Of a stretch of DNA of 64,000 bases, positions 23,104-34,931 are shown one piece after another. The notes beneath the pieces were generated by a model. It ran no database searches and was not told where the DNA came from. It was given only the letters and a program-made list of their open reading frames with translations. Made by a program: the position numbers and the translations under genes. Position 1 is the stretch's first letter, and each line of letters begins with the position of its first letter. Location of the stretch: NCBI GenBank assembly GCA_020310875.1, contig CM035422.1:53496894-53560893 (forward strand), read 5' to 3'. Source of the DNA: Ceratopteris richardii. Its lineage: Eukaryota > Streptophyta > Polypodiopsida > Polypodiales > Pteridaceae.

Positions 23104-25870
23104 GAGCACCCACGATAATAGTGAGAAATGAAGAATCAGTAATCCCTAGAAACATGGAAGTGATCAAGAACACCAAAGTGCAATGTCACCTCACTCTAGA
23201 GGAGTTGTTAAAGGCTAAACCAGAACTGTGGAAGCATGTAGCAAATCAATTCCCTGAGCTTGCTACTACTACCTCACAAATAGGATCACACAAGAAGGTA
23301 CGAGAGATACCCATAGAAAGGATCGGATATGTAAGTGAAGGAGAGGAAGGTAACACTTATCTTCCAATAAACCATCACGGCTATACCACCAAAGCCATCT
23401 TAGATTCAGGAGTTGGAGTAGCCATCGCTACCATCGCTTTATGGAAACATTCGGGTAAGCCAACATTGAGACCCACCAAGATGAAGCTACAAATGGCTGA
23501 TGGACATATAGAGAAACCATTAGGCTTACTAGAGGGCATATCTCTCACCACTTGTGGTGTGGAGTTTGAACATACTTTCACCATTTGTGACTTTGGGAAA
23601 AATCATGCCTACGAGATGATTTTAGGACGACCATTCATGTGTCAGTTGCAAATCGTACAAGATTGGGGAACTAATTCTTTGTACTTGCAACATTTAGGAG
23701 TGACTACTAAAGTCAATCTTAAAGACTATTCACATCGAGACGTACCCCCAATACAATGGAACACCATCCATAAGACACAGATAGAAACGGAATTGATACA
23801 CTAATTAGAATCAGACCCTTCATGGTTGCATGAGGACACTCATCTATGGATGTGTAAAGTAGAAAAACAAGAGGAAGAAGGATTATTAGCCTGGACTTTA
23901 GGTTCAGAACAACATCCACGAACCCTTCAAGACCCAGCTTACGCACCTATATTGTTTCCAGACAAAGAATTCGAGCCTCATGGTTGGGCAGAAATCCTAG
24001 CAACAATGGATGTAGCCATCAATGAAGAACAATGGACACCTCACTGTGACGAGGATGGCTATGACATTTCAGTCTTCACAATAGAGCCAATCATGTGCGA
24101 TTTCCTTATAGAAGAAAGCGAACCTAGCACTGATGCATTTGAGGATGCAAGCAACTTCGATCTAGAGTCAATCATTATGGACCCACCCTTTGCATCAGAT
24201 GAAGAATATTTCTACGAAGTAGAAGCTCACCTACAGAGACACGAAGAAATTATGAATGATGTGAGGTTAACCACCCAGGTGACTACCAAAAGTGAAGGAA
24301 AGAAAAGAAAGAAGAAAGAAACCATGTCAGAGGAAGAAGAATCCTTGTTTGAGGTTCTCGAGAACTTCAAGAAATACGAGATAGAAGATAGACAAATCAT
24401 GGTATGAATGCCTAACAGAAAAGCTGACGTTGGAGAAGTATACGATAACCGAGAGAAAACCAAAAAGATCATAGTCACCATAGAAGGAGAGGAAGAAAAA
24501 TGTACATACATAGGGCATGATTTGACAAATGAAGAAGAGGAAAAGTTAGTTGCCCTATTGCGCGAATATAGAGATGTGCTCACTTGGAGTTACAAAGACT
24601 TGAAAGGAGTAGATCCAGATATATGTTACCATAGAATCCCTATGACTCTAGATATAGAACCTACGAAACAGAAACCATACACGTACAATGATAACTACGC
24701 CGCGAAGATTAAAGAAGAAGTAGATTGTTTGAAAGAAGCAGGATTCATTTATGAAATTGAGCACACCGAATGGGTATCCCCCATTGTGGTTGTGCCCAAG
24801 AAGAATGGAAAATTGTGTGTGTGTACTAACCTTAAAAGTTAATGCCGCCACGATTAGAGACAGTTACCCTCTTCCTATCACGGAACACTTACTGGAAAGA
24901 GTTGCGAACAAGGAAGTTTATAGCTTTCTTCATGGATTTTCAAGCTATAATCAAGTAGCCATTGCTCTAGAAGATCAACACAAGACGGCTTTTGCCACAG
25001 AATGGGGCAAAATTGCATTTCGTGTGATGCCATTTGGCTTGACAAATGCACCCGCCACCTTCCAGCGACTCATGTGTCATGTTTTTAAGGAATTCTTGAA
25101 TTTGGAAGTTTATGTCGATGACCTATGTGCTCATTCGAATCTAGGACAGACGCATATCACAAAATTAAGACAAGTATTTAACAAATGTCGAGAATATCAA
25201 GTTTGTCTGAATCCACAAAAATGCATTTTCATGGTCAGACAAGGCAAAATTCTAGGACACATTGTGTCAAAGAATGGAATCTCTATGGATGAAGAAAAAG
25301 TGAAGGTAATTGCCGATCTACCTAGACCAACTAACGTAAAGGAAGTACAGGCATTTATGGGTCATTGTGGTTATTACAGACGATTCATACACATGTATGC
25401 AATCATAGCCAAGCCTCTGTACTCTCTTTTGACCAAGTTTGAATGGACAGATGAGTGTGAGAATTCATTCAATGAACTTAAACGAAGTTTGTGCTCAGCA
25501 CCTATATTGACAACCCCAGATTGGAGCAAGCCATTCCATGTACATGTGGATGCCTCCAACTATGCCATAGGATGTGTGCTAGCACAACCCATGAATGAAG
25601 GTAATATAGATCTCCCCATAGCTAACGCGAGCAGACAGTTGAATGCAACAGAAAGAAATTACACCACCACGGAACGAGAAGGATTAGGAATGATCTACGT
25701 GATAAAGAAATTCAGACATTATTTGTTGGCAAATAAGTTCAAGTTCTTTACAGATCATCAAGCATTACTGTATTTAGTCAATAAGCCATGTAACACGGGA
25801 CAACTGATACGTTGGTTTATTGCTCATGGAGTACGACTTCGAAGTAGTAGTCAGGAAAGGAAAGACACAT
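23100..25870 (+). pseudogene. protease, RT and RNase H region of Gypsy G3
   Basis: The protease block has TKAILDSGVGVAIAT near 23,390 and YEMILGRPFM...QIVQDWG near 23,610-23,670 (the LG(R/M)xFL C-terminal motif of retropepsins). A linker with the HRDVPPIQWN and LWMCKVE motifs leads to RT: EWVSPIVVVPKKNGKL, FRVMPFGLTNAPATFQRL and the YVDD active site at 25,111-25,122. RNase H follows with HVHVDASNYAIGCVLAQP and TTTEREGLGMIY. Standard Gypsy pol order. Broken fossil. Confidence 0.88.
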
Positions 25871-27195
25871 CTTAGAGCTGACCACCTTTCAAGATTAACC
25901 ACAGGAGAAGCTCCTCAAGGAATAGCGGATGAATTGCCTGATGCATATTTGTTTAACCTTGAGATAGCACCAGAATGGGTTAAGTCGATAGTCCCTATTC
26001 TCATATATGGACCCAAGAATCCTAGGATCAGGATCAAGGAAGGAGAGATTACAAAGTCACAAAGATATCAAATAATAGCAGGAAGTATATATAAACAGGA
26101 TAATCAAAAGATTCTTGCTTGTTGTGTAGATGAATCAGAACATGCGAATTGGTTGCAGTTAGCACATGTAGGTGCATTAGAGAAACATCATTCAAGACAT
26201 CATACGTTGCAGACTGTGCCTAGACTAGGAGTATATTGGCCTTCTATGGAAGCAGACGTCTACAAGTTATGTAAAGAATGCCCTGATTGTTGTGAAAGAC
26301 CACCAGTAGAACATGCTACATTATATCATGTGTCTCTCACACTAGAATTGAGTGAACCTTTAGTGACATACTTGAGGACCAAAACATTCCCTCAAGGAAT
26401 GACCTTAGCACGACAACGCAGTCTAGAGCAAGAAGCTCAAGACTATTCACTTATTGGTCTATACAAACGAGGACAAGACGGATACTTAAGACAATGTGTT
26501 CATGAAAGCAATTTGAGCGTACTAGAGACTGCACACCAAGGTGTTGCAAGAGGTCATTTTGGACCTGATAGGATAATCAAAGCCATCCCCTTTGCAGGAT
26601 TATGGTGGCCCACTCTTCACATGGATGCACATACCTATGTAAAGAGATGTGACGTGTGCCAAAGAACTGAATTTCCTACTCGCAGAGATGAAATGCCATT
26701 GAAACCCATGATGGGAGGACGTGCATTTTCTAAGTGGGGTATAGACTTTGTAGGACCCATTAACCCCCCTGCAAAAGGTACACATACCGAATACATTATT
26801 GTTGCCAAAGATTATCTTACCAAATGGGTAGAGGCAAAGGCCACAAAAAGGAATGATGCACACACGACTGCAAAATTCTTATTTGAAAATGTCTTTACAA
26901 GATATGGATTGCCTATGGAGTTAGTGAGCAATCGAGGAACTCACTTTCTAAATCAGGTCATTGAATATTTGTTACAAGATTTTATGGTGATTCATAAGAA
27001 ATCCACACCATATCATCCTCAGGCCAATGGTCAAGCAGAAAGTACTAACAAGATCCTTTGTAACGTACTGACAAAACTCGTGAACAATAAACGTTTAGAT
27101 TGGGACAAATAGTTACACCACACTGTTTGGGCATATCGAGTGGCCTACAAGACCGCACTCAATGCAACTCCCTTTCAGATGGTTTTTGGCCAGAC
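25870..27195 (+). pseudogene. integrase region of Gypsy G3
   Basis: Zinc-binding N-terminal part (H..ARQRSLEQEA; HQGVARGHFG; CDVCQR at about 26,650), then the catalytic core WGIDFVGPINPP near 26,737, YIIVAKDYLTKWVEAK, ELVSNRGTHFLN and ANGQAESTNKIL. Family similarity stops after a VFGQ block at about 27,195, where other sequence begins. Fossil. Confidence 0.85.
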
Positions 27196-27235
27196 CAAAG
27201 ATTGTCAAGAGATTTTCGCCCAGTCTTCCAGCAGC

Positions 27236-27319
27236 GGACAAATGGGGACCATTGCAGGACAGATGGGGACAATCAACGGTCAGGTGGACTACATCAGCAG
27301 CCACATGGGCAAAACACCT
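27236..27319 (+). repeat. Four 21-bp (7-codon) tandem units after G3 integrase
   Basis: Four consecutive 21-bp units read as GQMGTIA, GQMGTIN, GQVDYIS and SHMGKTP in the frame that continues from the integrase. The first two are nearly identical at the DNA level; the last two are more diverged. The surrounding sequence (27,200-27,480) has a richer GC content than the rest of the copy and no recognised family. Confidence 0.7.
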
Positions 27320-27479
27320 TGCAGTGCCCATCCTTCCACACTTACTACGGACCGGCCTAGATTTTTGATACAAAACGGAGCACTTCCTAATGGGCAGTTT
27401 TCGCAAGTGTTGGACCTCCCTTCTTTTCCAAAGCAGAGCATCCATCGGACCTCTCAACCAAAGGAGTCAACCAGAACAG

Positions 27480-28495
27480 AGGAACCCAGACCGATGACAA
27501 TATTAGATGACACAAGGAAGAAAGCAGCAGTATCAGTATCACGAAGCAAGAGGCATGTGGCAAATATGGGTGCCAAAGGGACAGAAAGCACCACCAGAAT
27601 TTAACAAAGCAGACATTGGCAAGGAGAAGTCAAGGCAGAAGCAGAGTCAATATTCAACATCTCCTCGATCTTCTTCTACGAGTACGAACATTCGACATAT
27701 TTGGATCACCAAGAAGTACCTTGTGAATCGACCCACACCCACACAGATTTGGGTACCAAAATAGTGTATCATAGCTCAACACTCAAGCCATGTATTATAT
27801 ACCCCTCAGTAACCTATCCACACCTCAATACCACCACAACCAATATCACCTTTTGTCCCTCAGAAGAGACATATCACCCGCTCAGAAACTCTTTAGGAAA
27901 TGGATATCGAAATGTATCCAAATATCTCCTCATGTACCAATGTCTAATATTTCTCCCACCCCAACTAACCAAGACCTTTGTAATAATTCACCCACACCTA
28001 AACCATGTACAAATCCACACACCATAACCCAACATCACTTGTAATAACCACATCATAACACTCAGCTACACGGGTTACACATCGGTTATGGAAAGAGATT
28101 GCGGTCTCACTTTAATGGGATCATGATTAATTTCCATACTAATGTGTTAATCTTTTGTAGCAGATCTGCTACACACTCACATCATTCATCATGCAGGCAG
28201 AAGGACCATCTGAAGCTGGCCCCAATGTACCCATGACAAATATTGGCGAACTACTAGCTGAACCACATCCTATGGCTCAACCACTAGAATTTCAAGGATT
28301 TCCAGGACCTATGCCAATTGACGATCCTCCTAGGGGTTATACTGAAAAAATTCTTCGTAACTCACATTGGTTCCAAGGTTTAGCAGGCCCATTGGCGGAT
28401 GCAGATTTCATTTTTGAGGCCAATTTGACTTTTGATACCCGTACATGGGGCAAGTACCAATTTTTCTCAAGAGAGTTTGAAGCACTATAGAACAC
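27480..28495 (+). pseudogene. Post-integrase region of Gypsy G3
   Basis: Low-complexity coding-like sequence with two W[IV]PK motifs (MWQIWVPK near 27,560 and TQIWVPK near 27,750), like CIWIPK in G1 at about 14,106. An open stretch beginning at 28,191 (MQAEGPSEAGPNVPM) follows. It contains HWFQ...DADFIF...TFDT at 28,365-28,439, resembling HWFR...DGDYLF...MDT in G1. A pyrimidine-rich stretch ending in AG precedes the 28,191 start. Function unknown; similarity to G1 is short and should be taken as moderate evidence. The span ends where a Copia fragment begins. Confidence 0.5.
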
Positions 28496-28539
28496 AGAAG
28501 ACTTGAAGCATGTTTGGGCATGAGTTTTGATTCCATTCT

Positions 28540-29600
28540 TCATATGCTCTTAACTAGTTTGCAGTCTGATTCCTCTCTAGTAACTGCGGAGCTTTTCGTT
28601 CTCTCCTCAATGTACTTCCAGTACCCTTTTCCCATCAAGAAATTCGTCATTCTGAATCTCCAATCATGGAAGTTGTTCTTGCCCAGCTTATCACTCATAA
28701 TCTGACTCATTCCATCCATGTCTGCCATTTCTGCAGCTATTCACAACACTCCAAAGCACTACAAGCAACCTTCTACTTGAACATTGTTGCACTATGACGT
28801 GATAGTTTGATCTCAGAAAAACACCGTTTTTGTGTACCAACAGTACATGGAATTGCTTGAAATTATGGATCTAGAATATATGAGTGTTGCCAAACACGAC
28901 ACAAGTTACAGTTTCTAAAATGATCTGGTTTTTTTGTGGGCCCACCTTAGGGGCTCGAAATGGAGGTCGAGGTGGCTCTTAAACTTCTATTTGACAAAAA
29001 CAAGTGACCCTAAAAGGATAACTTTTGAAAATATTTTGAGGTCTTCTACCTTCACGCCAATTTTTGTAGCAATCTGAGGTTGTTTGTGAATCGTGCCTTC
29101 TCCATGCCTTCTCCATGCCTTCTCACGTACTCTTCACTGTCCGCCTTCTCCACGAGCTCCCTATAGCCACACTGGCTCTGATACCATGTCACGAGGAAGG
29201 AGATAAGGAAGAGAGCTCACACACACACTCACAATCAAAGAGAATCACACACTCAGATTGAGGCAAGGAAGAATGATCTTCTTCTTCTTCTTCTATTACA
29301 TAAAAAGGAATGTACAAGAATGACCTAAAAACAAGAATACAACTACTGCAATATATAAAGTCTAGTACATAAGGAAAAACCTAATGTTCATGATTGAGTG
29401 AGTTGGCAAGAAAAAAATGTGCCATCACTCTCGATAGATAAATCTAATAAAGCTCAATGAAGTGTCCCTAACATTTACCGGCATGACCACTATACATGTC
29501 AAAGAAATGAAAAAGTGATATGTGTCATCCTGGATCATCACATGCTGAGCTTGATATCTCAACCCTTACCTATTTAAAATCAAGCTCATACCATAAGTGC
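28540..29600 (-). mobile_element. Ty1/Copia copy C2, 5' end only
   Basis: Minus-strand Copia remnant: LTR sequence from 29,187 upward, primer site at 29,173-29,186, a 450-bp leader, and a gag N-terminus at 28,540-28,728 (DKLGKNNFHDWRFRMTNFLMGKGYW, typical of Copia gag). The LTR includes CT-rich (CTT)n at 29,278-29,294 and an ATATATAAAG motif near 29,350. The outer LTR edge is not defined; by neighbouring Gypsy sequence it lies at or before about 29,600. Lineage differs from C1, C3 and C4. Fossil. Confidence 0.75.
29173..29186 (-). other. Primer-binding site of Copia C2 (tRNA-iMet)
   Basis: The minus strand reads TGGTATCAGAGCCA, the initiator-Met site. The adjoining LTR edge reads TGTCACGAGG on the plus strand from 29,187. 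Confidence 0.85.
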
Positions 29601-29793
29601 AAAATCTTTGGTACAAACGTTGTCATTTGACCCTAAGAGCAAGAGTGTTGTGTCTAAACATGTGATCTTGAAAAGTAGAAATTTCTTTCTACTATCAAGA
29701 CACTTGTATCATTTGACCTCATTTGGAGTATTGGAATATTTTGTACATGAAGAAGAGCAAAAGAACTATCTAGAGAAAGCACATCTTTGGAAT
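29600..29793 (+). mobile_element. Gypsy G4 integrase N-terminal remnant, left part
   Basis: Translates to a stretch resembling the segment just upstream of the integrase zinc domain in G5 (KSLVQTLSFDPKSK against NKLVPVLTFGLANK; EEEQKNYLEKAHL against DDEHSSWLQQAHE). The matching sequence continues at 34,932 on the far side of Copia C3. Old, broken. Confidence 0.65.
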
Positions 29794-30023
29794 TCTTAGA
29801 GTTAGACATCTACAAAAGCACGCAAATAGCACAAGGAAGAAGAAGAAGAAGCTTGGAGCATAACACAAAATACTGAATGTATTACCACTAGAATGTACAA
29901 AGATAATTAACCCATTAGGGAAATAGGCTTATGTACAAGCCAGGGGAAAAACCCTCCTAAAGAGGGAAAAAAGTGCCCCGGTGGTCCTAGAGTGTTCACA
30001 CACATCACTACCTAAATATATCA
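29794..30023 (-). repeat. 3' LTR of Copia C3
   Basis: 230 bp, aligned end to end with the 5' LTR. It is next to a purine tract (minus strand AGGGGGGATTTCT, plus coordinates about 30,024-30,041) that primes plus-strand synthesis. Confidence 0.88.
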
Positions 30024-30099
30024 AGAAATCCCCCCTAGGAGTGATACGGTGAGCGAGGAGCTGGCACTCATGTATAAGGAAGTGCCAAGCTATGTGGAA

Positions 30100-31760
30100 T
30101 CAATCCACAAAAGGAAGTAAGCCCAAAGCTTTGTGGAAAGCTTCAAACTTCTCTCTAGGCAGAGCCTTCATAAAAAGGTCTGCAATGTTCTCTTGCGTGG
30201 GCACATATGCCAAGCTTATCTCCCCAGCAGAGAACCTCTCCTTGACATAATGATAACGCACCTCAATGTGCTTAGTGCAAGCATGGAACACAGGGTTCCT
30301 CGCAAAAGCCAATGCACTCTGACTAGCAGTGAAGATGGTGGTGGCAGAAGACTAACCAACCCCCAAATCATCCATAAGGCATTTGAGCCACACACACTCA
30401 ACAGTTGCTGTGAAAGCTAGCCTATACTCAGCCTCACAACTAGAAGTGACCACAGTAGGTTTCTTCTTGCTCAACCAAGATATACATGAGCTACCAAGCA
30501 TGAAGCAAAAGCCACTAGTGGACACACAAGTGTCATAGCAACCAACCCAATCAGAGTAAGAAAAAGCATGTAAATCTGGCAGAAGTGATCCCCCCTTGGG
30601 ATGAAACAACCCAAGTAGCCGAGTACCACTCAAGTAGTGAAAGATGCGCTTAACCACCTGCCAATGCTTGACTCCTGGGCAATGCATAAACCTGCTCATC
30701 TGTGAGACAACAAACTGAATATCTGGCCAAGTAATGCATAAGTAAATCAAGCACCCAACAGCGTACTGATAGAGAACAGCATCAAATGCATCTCCATCAT
30801 CATGAAGACTCAATCGTAAACCTGTCTCCATAGAAGTGGCAATAGGCTTATAATTTTCAAGGCCAAAATGCTGCAATAATGTGTCAATATATTTCGTTTG
30901 ACACAAGGCCATTCCACCATCAACTTATGCCTAAATAGTGATGCAAATGCCCAAAATCAAACATCTCAAATGAGGCATGCAAATCAGCCTTAAAATCAGC
31001 AATATGTGTGTCATGAGGACTAGTGAGTAGCATGTCATCAACATACACTACAATGATCAGAAGCACATCATTAGCACGCTTAACATATAAGGTGCTTTTA
31101 GTTGGACTATTCTCAAAACCATGTGCAATGAGATAGGCATGTGTATTTTCATACCAAGCACATGGTGCTTGCTTTAAGCCATATAATGCCTTCTTTAACC
31201 TGCACACCTGGTTTTCATGCCCTTTCTACACAAAACCACAGGGTTGAAAAACATACACTTCTTCATGCAAGTCACCATTCAAAAATGTTGTTTTAATGTC
31301 CAACTAATGTACATTCCAACCATGATGCACTGCAAGTGCATAGATGCTCTAAACAATAGTCATACGGCATGTAGGTGCAAAGGTCTCATCAAAATCAATG
31401 CCTTTTTCCTACGCATAACCCTTTGCAACAAGTCTAGCCTTATATCTATCAATTGTTCCATTAGGCTTACGCTTCAGCTTGTATACCCACTTTTTGCCAA
31501 TGGCCTTCTTGCCAAGAGGCAAGTCACATAAAGAACAAGTACCATTCTTCATTATAGCATCATATTCAGATTGCATAGCAACCATCCACATTTCTGAATT
31601 TTGTGCTTCATCAAAAGAAACTCGCTCATTCTCATCATAAAGACTAGATGTAGCCATAGCATAGCAATCTGATGCAGAAGAGGCATTATGAGAGCCGAAA
31701 CGAGTATGATATGACAAAGGTGCATCTAATTTGCTATCATGCAAAGTTTGCACAGCCATT
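30100..31760 (-). pseudogene. reverse transcriptase and RNase H region of Copia C3
   Basis: RT entry blocks GKKWVYKLKRKPNGTIDRYKARLVAKGYA (31,409-31,500), KKALYGLKQAPCAWYE and VYVDDMLLTSP (about 31,030). Then LIYLCITWPDIQFVVSQMSRFM, and RNase H with SYSDWVGCYDTCVSTSGFC, SCEAEYR and a HVKERFSAGEISLAYVPTQENIADLF tail. Fossil, broken. Confidence 0.87.
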
Positions 31761-31849
31761 TTGGCATAGTCTTTGCCTGCTCAATATCAACTCTCTCATC
31801 AATAAGTGCATCATGTAAATCTATATCAGAAATGGAATGATCTACATCA

Positions 31850-33150
31850 TCACATGAAATATGCAAAGGCTGAGAAGTTGCCTCATTAGGACCAACACTA
31901 GACTATCCACTTGTAAAAAGAGGCAGTAAGGTGTCATACATGTCTTTGGAGCTAATAGATGTCTCCTTAGTACATAAAAGCAATGGCTGAATAGCATCTT
32001 CCACAAAAACAACATCACGGCTAACCAGAATGCGTTTAGTCTATGGATGATACAAATGATAGCCTTGACTTTGAGAACTATACCCAACAAATTTTACTGC
32101 TTTATCATCTAATTTTCTGCGATGTTGTTTGGGCACTAATGCATATGCCAGACAACCAAAAACACATAGATGAGCAATAGATGGCTTGCGACCATGCCAA
32201 GCCTCATATGGAGTGATAGACTACAGAGCTTTACTGTGACAGCTGTTAAGTACATATGCTGCACACATAATAGCCTCAAGCGAGAAACTATGTGGTAAGG
32301 CTTGATGCTTGACCATACACCTCACCATCTCCATGAGTGACCTGTTCTTCCATTCAGCAACTCCATTCTGTTGAGGTGTATACGACACTATACATTGGTG
32401 TTTTATCCCATGTTCAGCCAGAAATGCATTAAAGTCAGAAGACATATATTCCCCCCTCCATCAAAATGGAGGATGCCCATTTTACATGCTGATAGATTTT
32501 CAGCCAAAACGAAGAATTGTTTGAAGCACATAAATACTTCGGACTTTTCCTTCAATGGATATACCCATGCATGCCTGGAAAAATCATCAATGAAAGTCAC
32601 GAAGTAAAGATAGTTCGCAAAAGAAGGTGTCTGCATAGGACCACAAACATCACTATGTACAAGTTGTAATTTTTGAGTAGCCCGAACTGAACCATCTTTT
32701 GGAAAGGAAGAACGTTGCATTTTTTCAAAAATACAGCCTTCACAAACATGTTTTCCGAGTGCCTCAAGTTTGGGCAAAGAGGACACCATTTTAGATTTCT
32801 GCAAGCATAGGAAACTACCAAAATTCAGATGACCAAAGCATGCATGCCAAAACTTTGCATCTGGCATAGCCTGAGAATCATGTACTGCACATGCCGGATC
32901 ATTTACAAATCTTTCATAGTCTATGAGCTTATACAACCCACGACATAAAATGCCAGAAGCAATAATAACATCGCCATTTGAGAGACCCAGAATTGTACAT
33001 CTGTCATCAACAAATTTCACAATGAAGCCAATTTTGGCTAATGCAGAAACTAATAACAGATTTTTCTTGATCCCTGGCACAAACAAAGCATCTGGCAAAA
33101 AAGAACTACCATCAATAGTAGTCAAAATGATCTTAATAACTCCCATGACA
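31850..33150 (-). pseudogene. protease and integrase region of Copia C3
   Basis: Includes the protease C-terminal part (DALFVPGIKKNLLLVSALAKIG), the pre-integrase zinc motif (WHACFGHLNFGSF..., CEGCIFEKMQRSSF) and the integrase core: HSDVCGPMQTPSF, FIDDFSRHAWVYPLKEKSEVF and an FHFDGG-like segment, then EHGIKHQ..YTPQQNGVAEWKNRSLMEM at about 32,320-32,410. Fossil, broken. Confidence 0.83.
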
Positions 33151-33299
33151 GGATAAGAGGAGTTGTTAGTGCATGTTTTAGTATTCCCTGTAGGGGTAAG
33201 CTTGAGTGAAGTGAAGAAACTACGCTACGAGGTGATATGTTTGGTCGCCCCACTATGAAAGTACCAAACATCTAAATCTACTGCAGACATGCACTGCTC

Positions 33300-34346
33300 A
33301 TGAGAAGAGGGGTCAAAACTGCAAACAGTAGTAAACTCCCATTCTTCTTCCTGCACAAGATTAGCAGACTTCATTTTTGGTGTAGAGGCCTCTACAACAA
33401 CCATTCCGACCTCTTTCTTCTTTGCCTCTTTAGCAGCCAGTTTTGGACAGCTCTTGATGACATGATCATTTTCTTTAAAGTATTTGCAAAATAATTTTTG
33501 CTTTTATAATTTCTTTTCATCTTTGTCTTCCTTCTTCGAATGTGCAGCATTTGCAGATTTTTGCTTACTACTAGAAGAGCTCCATTTACCTTTGCCCCTC
33601 TGACTAGCCAGGAAATCTTGATCTGCAACATGCATAATAGACCTATTCTACCTAGATTGGTCTTCCTGCAGCACAACAAAGACTAACTCCTCAAATGACA
33701 AGGCATTTGGATGCCTTTCATCATCAAACAAAGAGTAGAGGCAAAACTCTGATATGAGTCACGAAGACCATTCAAAACGGTCTGCACAAGTGAGCTATCT
33801 GGTATAACTTCATCAGTAGAAATCAACTGTTCTTTGAAATCCTTGATCTTTGTGAGAAAACTCTCCATAGAATCACCTTCATTCATGTGCTGGCTCTCCA
33901 ACTGTTATCGAAGATAAGCAACACGAGCCTCATTCCTAGCCTAGTACAATGTGGTAGGTGTATCCCAAGCATCCTTAGGTGTCTTGCAAGAGTGAATGTG
34001 AGGAATAATGGCATGTTTGACAAACAAGGCTATCAATGCATGTGCTTGAGCATCTCTACCATCCCAACGGATTTGCTCTATAGTAGGTGTAGCAGAAAGC
34101 ACAGCATGAACAAGAATCTGTATAATATCATCAGCTTCCACACCATCTCCATCAACTCTAGTACATGTATTTATAGTACTTTTATTCACATGTGTAATAG
34201 GATGTCTTTCAACACCCTACACAATGTTCCATAATCCTTTTGCAACTAATACATGTCGCATCATATAAGCCCATAACAGGTAGTTGGTACCATCCAACTT
34301 ATCCTCAATAGCCAACATACGTAATACATCACTGCTTTTAGCCATG
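33300..34346 (-). pseudogene. gag region of Copia C3
   Basis: Starts near 34,346 with DKLDGTNYLLWAYMMRHVLVAKGLW, the conserved Copia gag entry. It continues with HIHSCKTPKDAWDT (33,960-34,000) and ESQHMNEGDSMESFLTKIKDFKEQL (33,830-33,900), matching the UBN2 gag pattern of a helix ending in LxxLxMxEGxSVxxHxxxxxxLxxxL. A lysine-rich segment with a zinc-knuckle-like end follows (33,400-33,600). Broken fossil. Confidence 0.8.
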
Positions 34347-34684
34347 GTCAGTGACTAAAATACCTTGATGCAAAAAATTGACTGTATCTCAAAAAGTTGA
34401 ACAGAACTACCCAAAGAAATTCTGCTAAACCTGTAGCAGACTTCAAGACACTTATAATGGCAAACCAAAACTAGTATATTATTTTGGCACAAAAAGAAGA
34501 AATAGCCTGCACAAGCACTGTGATAGTGCATTCAAAGGCCAAAATGAGCTTAGATCACAATTTCGGCACCACGGAGTTAAGCAGTTTTGATCTCTGAAAC
34601 ACCCTGAGTATGCTCACCAAATTTTGTGCGATTCTAGGACTGCAACCGGAGGTGTCGACAATGCCCTAGATGAAGTCACAACAT

Positions 34685-34696
34685 GCTCTGTTACCA
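34685..34696 (-). other. Primer-binding site of Copia C3
   Basis: The minus strand reads TGGTAACAGAGC, two bases inside the 5' LTR. It resembles the initiator-Met site TGGTATCAGAGC used by most plant Copia elements. Confidence 0.75.
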
Positions 34697-34698
34697 AT

Positions 34699-34928
34699 TG
34701 TTGGAGTTAGACATCTATGAAAGCACATGAACAACACAAGGAAGAAGAAGAAGAAGCTTGGAGCACAACAAACAATACTAAATGTATTACCACTAGAATG
34801 TACAAAGATAATTAGCCCATTAGGACAATAGGCGTATATACAAGCTGGGGAAAAAAACCTCCTAAAGAGGGAAAAAAGTGCCCCAGTAGTCCTAGAGTAT
34901 TCACACACATCACTACCTAAATATATCA
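34699..34928 (-). repeat. 5' LTR of Copia C3
   Basis: On the plus strand it runs TGTTGGAGTT to AATATATCA. It contains a (GAA)n run, a GTATATAC motif and AAAGAGGGAAAAAAGTGCCCC. It pairs with 29,794-30,023, which has the same length. The third family member is at 60,197-60,425. Confidence 0.88.
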
Positions 34929-34931
34929 ATA

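Larger units (their letters stand above)
21300..28495 (+). mobile_element. Ty3/Gypsy copy G3
   Basis: Second plus-strand copy of the G1/G5 family. Parts in order: zinc-knuckle gag (21.3-23.1 kb), protease (23.3-23.75), RT (24.55-25.5), RNase H (25.5-25.85), integrase (25.9-27.2) and a post-integrase region to 28.49 kb. No LTR is seen at either end: the left end abuts a LINE fragment and the right end abuts a Copia 5' fragment. Gag and pol are about 80% similar to G5 in protein over the integrase. Broken, with fewer visible breaks than G1; moderately old. Confidence 0.9.
29794..34928 (-). mobile_element. Ty1/Copia copy C3 with 230-bp LTRs, both ends present
   Basis: Minus-strand Copia element with both ends: LTRs of 230 bp at 34,699-34,928 and 29,794-30,023, primer site, gag, protease, integrase, RT-RNase H and polypurine tract. 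It interrupts a Gypsy integrase remnant. The word GGAAT occurs immediately left (29,789-29,793) and three bases beyond the right LTR (34,932-34,936), which I take as the 5-bp target duplication. The LTRs differ at about 25 of 230 sites by eye (about 11%), so it is clearly older than C4. Coding parts are broken in several places. A partial sister copy is at 60.2-63.2 kb. Confidence 0.9.

Noticed and set aside
34560-34600. 5S rRNA-like words (CACGGAGTTAAGC)
   Set aside because: Only a short chance match to the GAGTTAAGC region; the A-box, C-box and the rest of the 5S gene are absent, and it lies in the Copia C3 leader.
34735-34755. (GAA)n in the C3 LTR as a separate repeat feature
   Set aside because: Present in all three LTRs of the family, so it is part of the LTR sequence.
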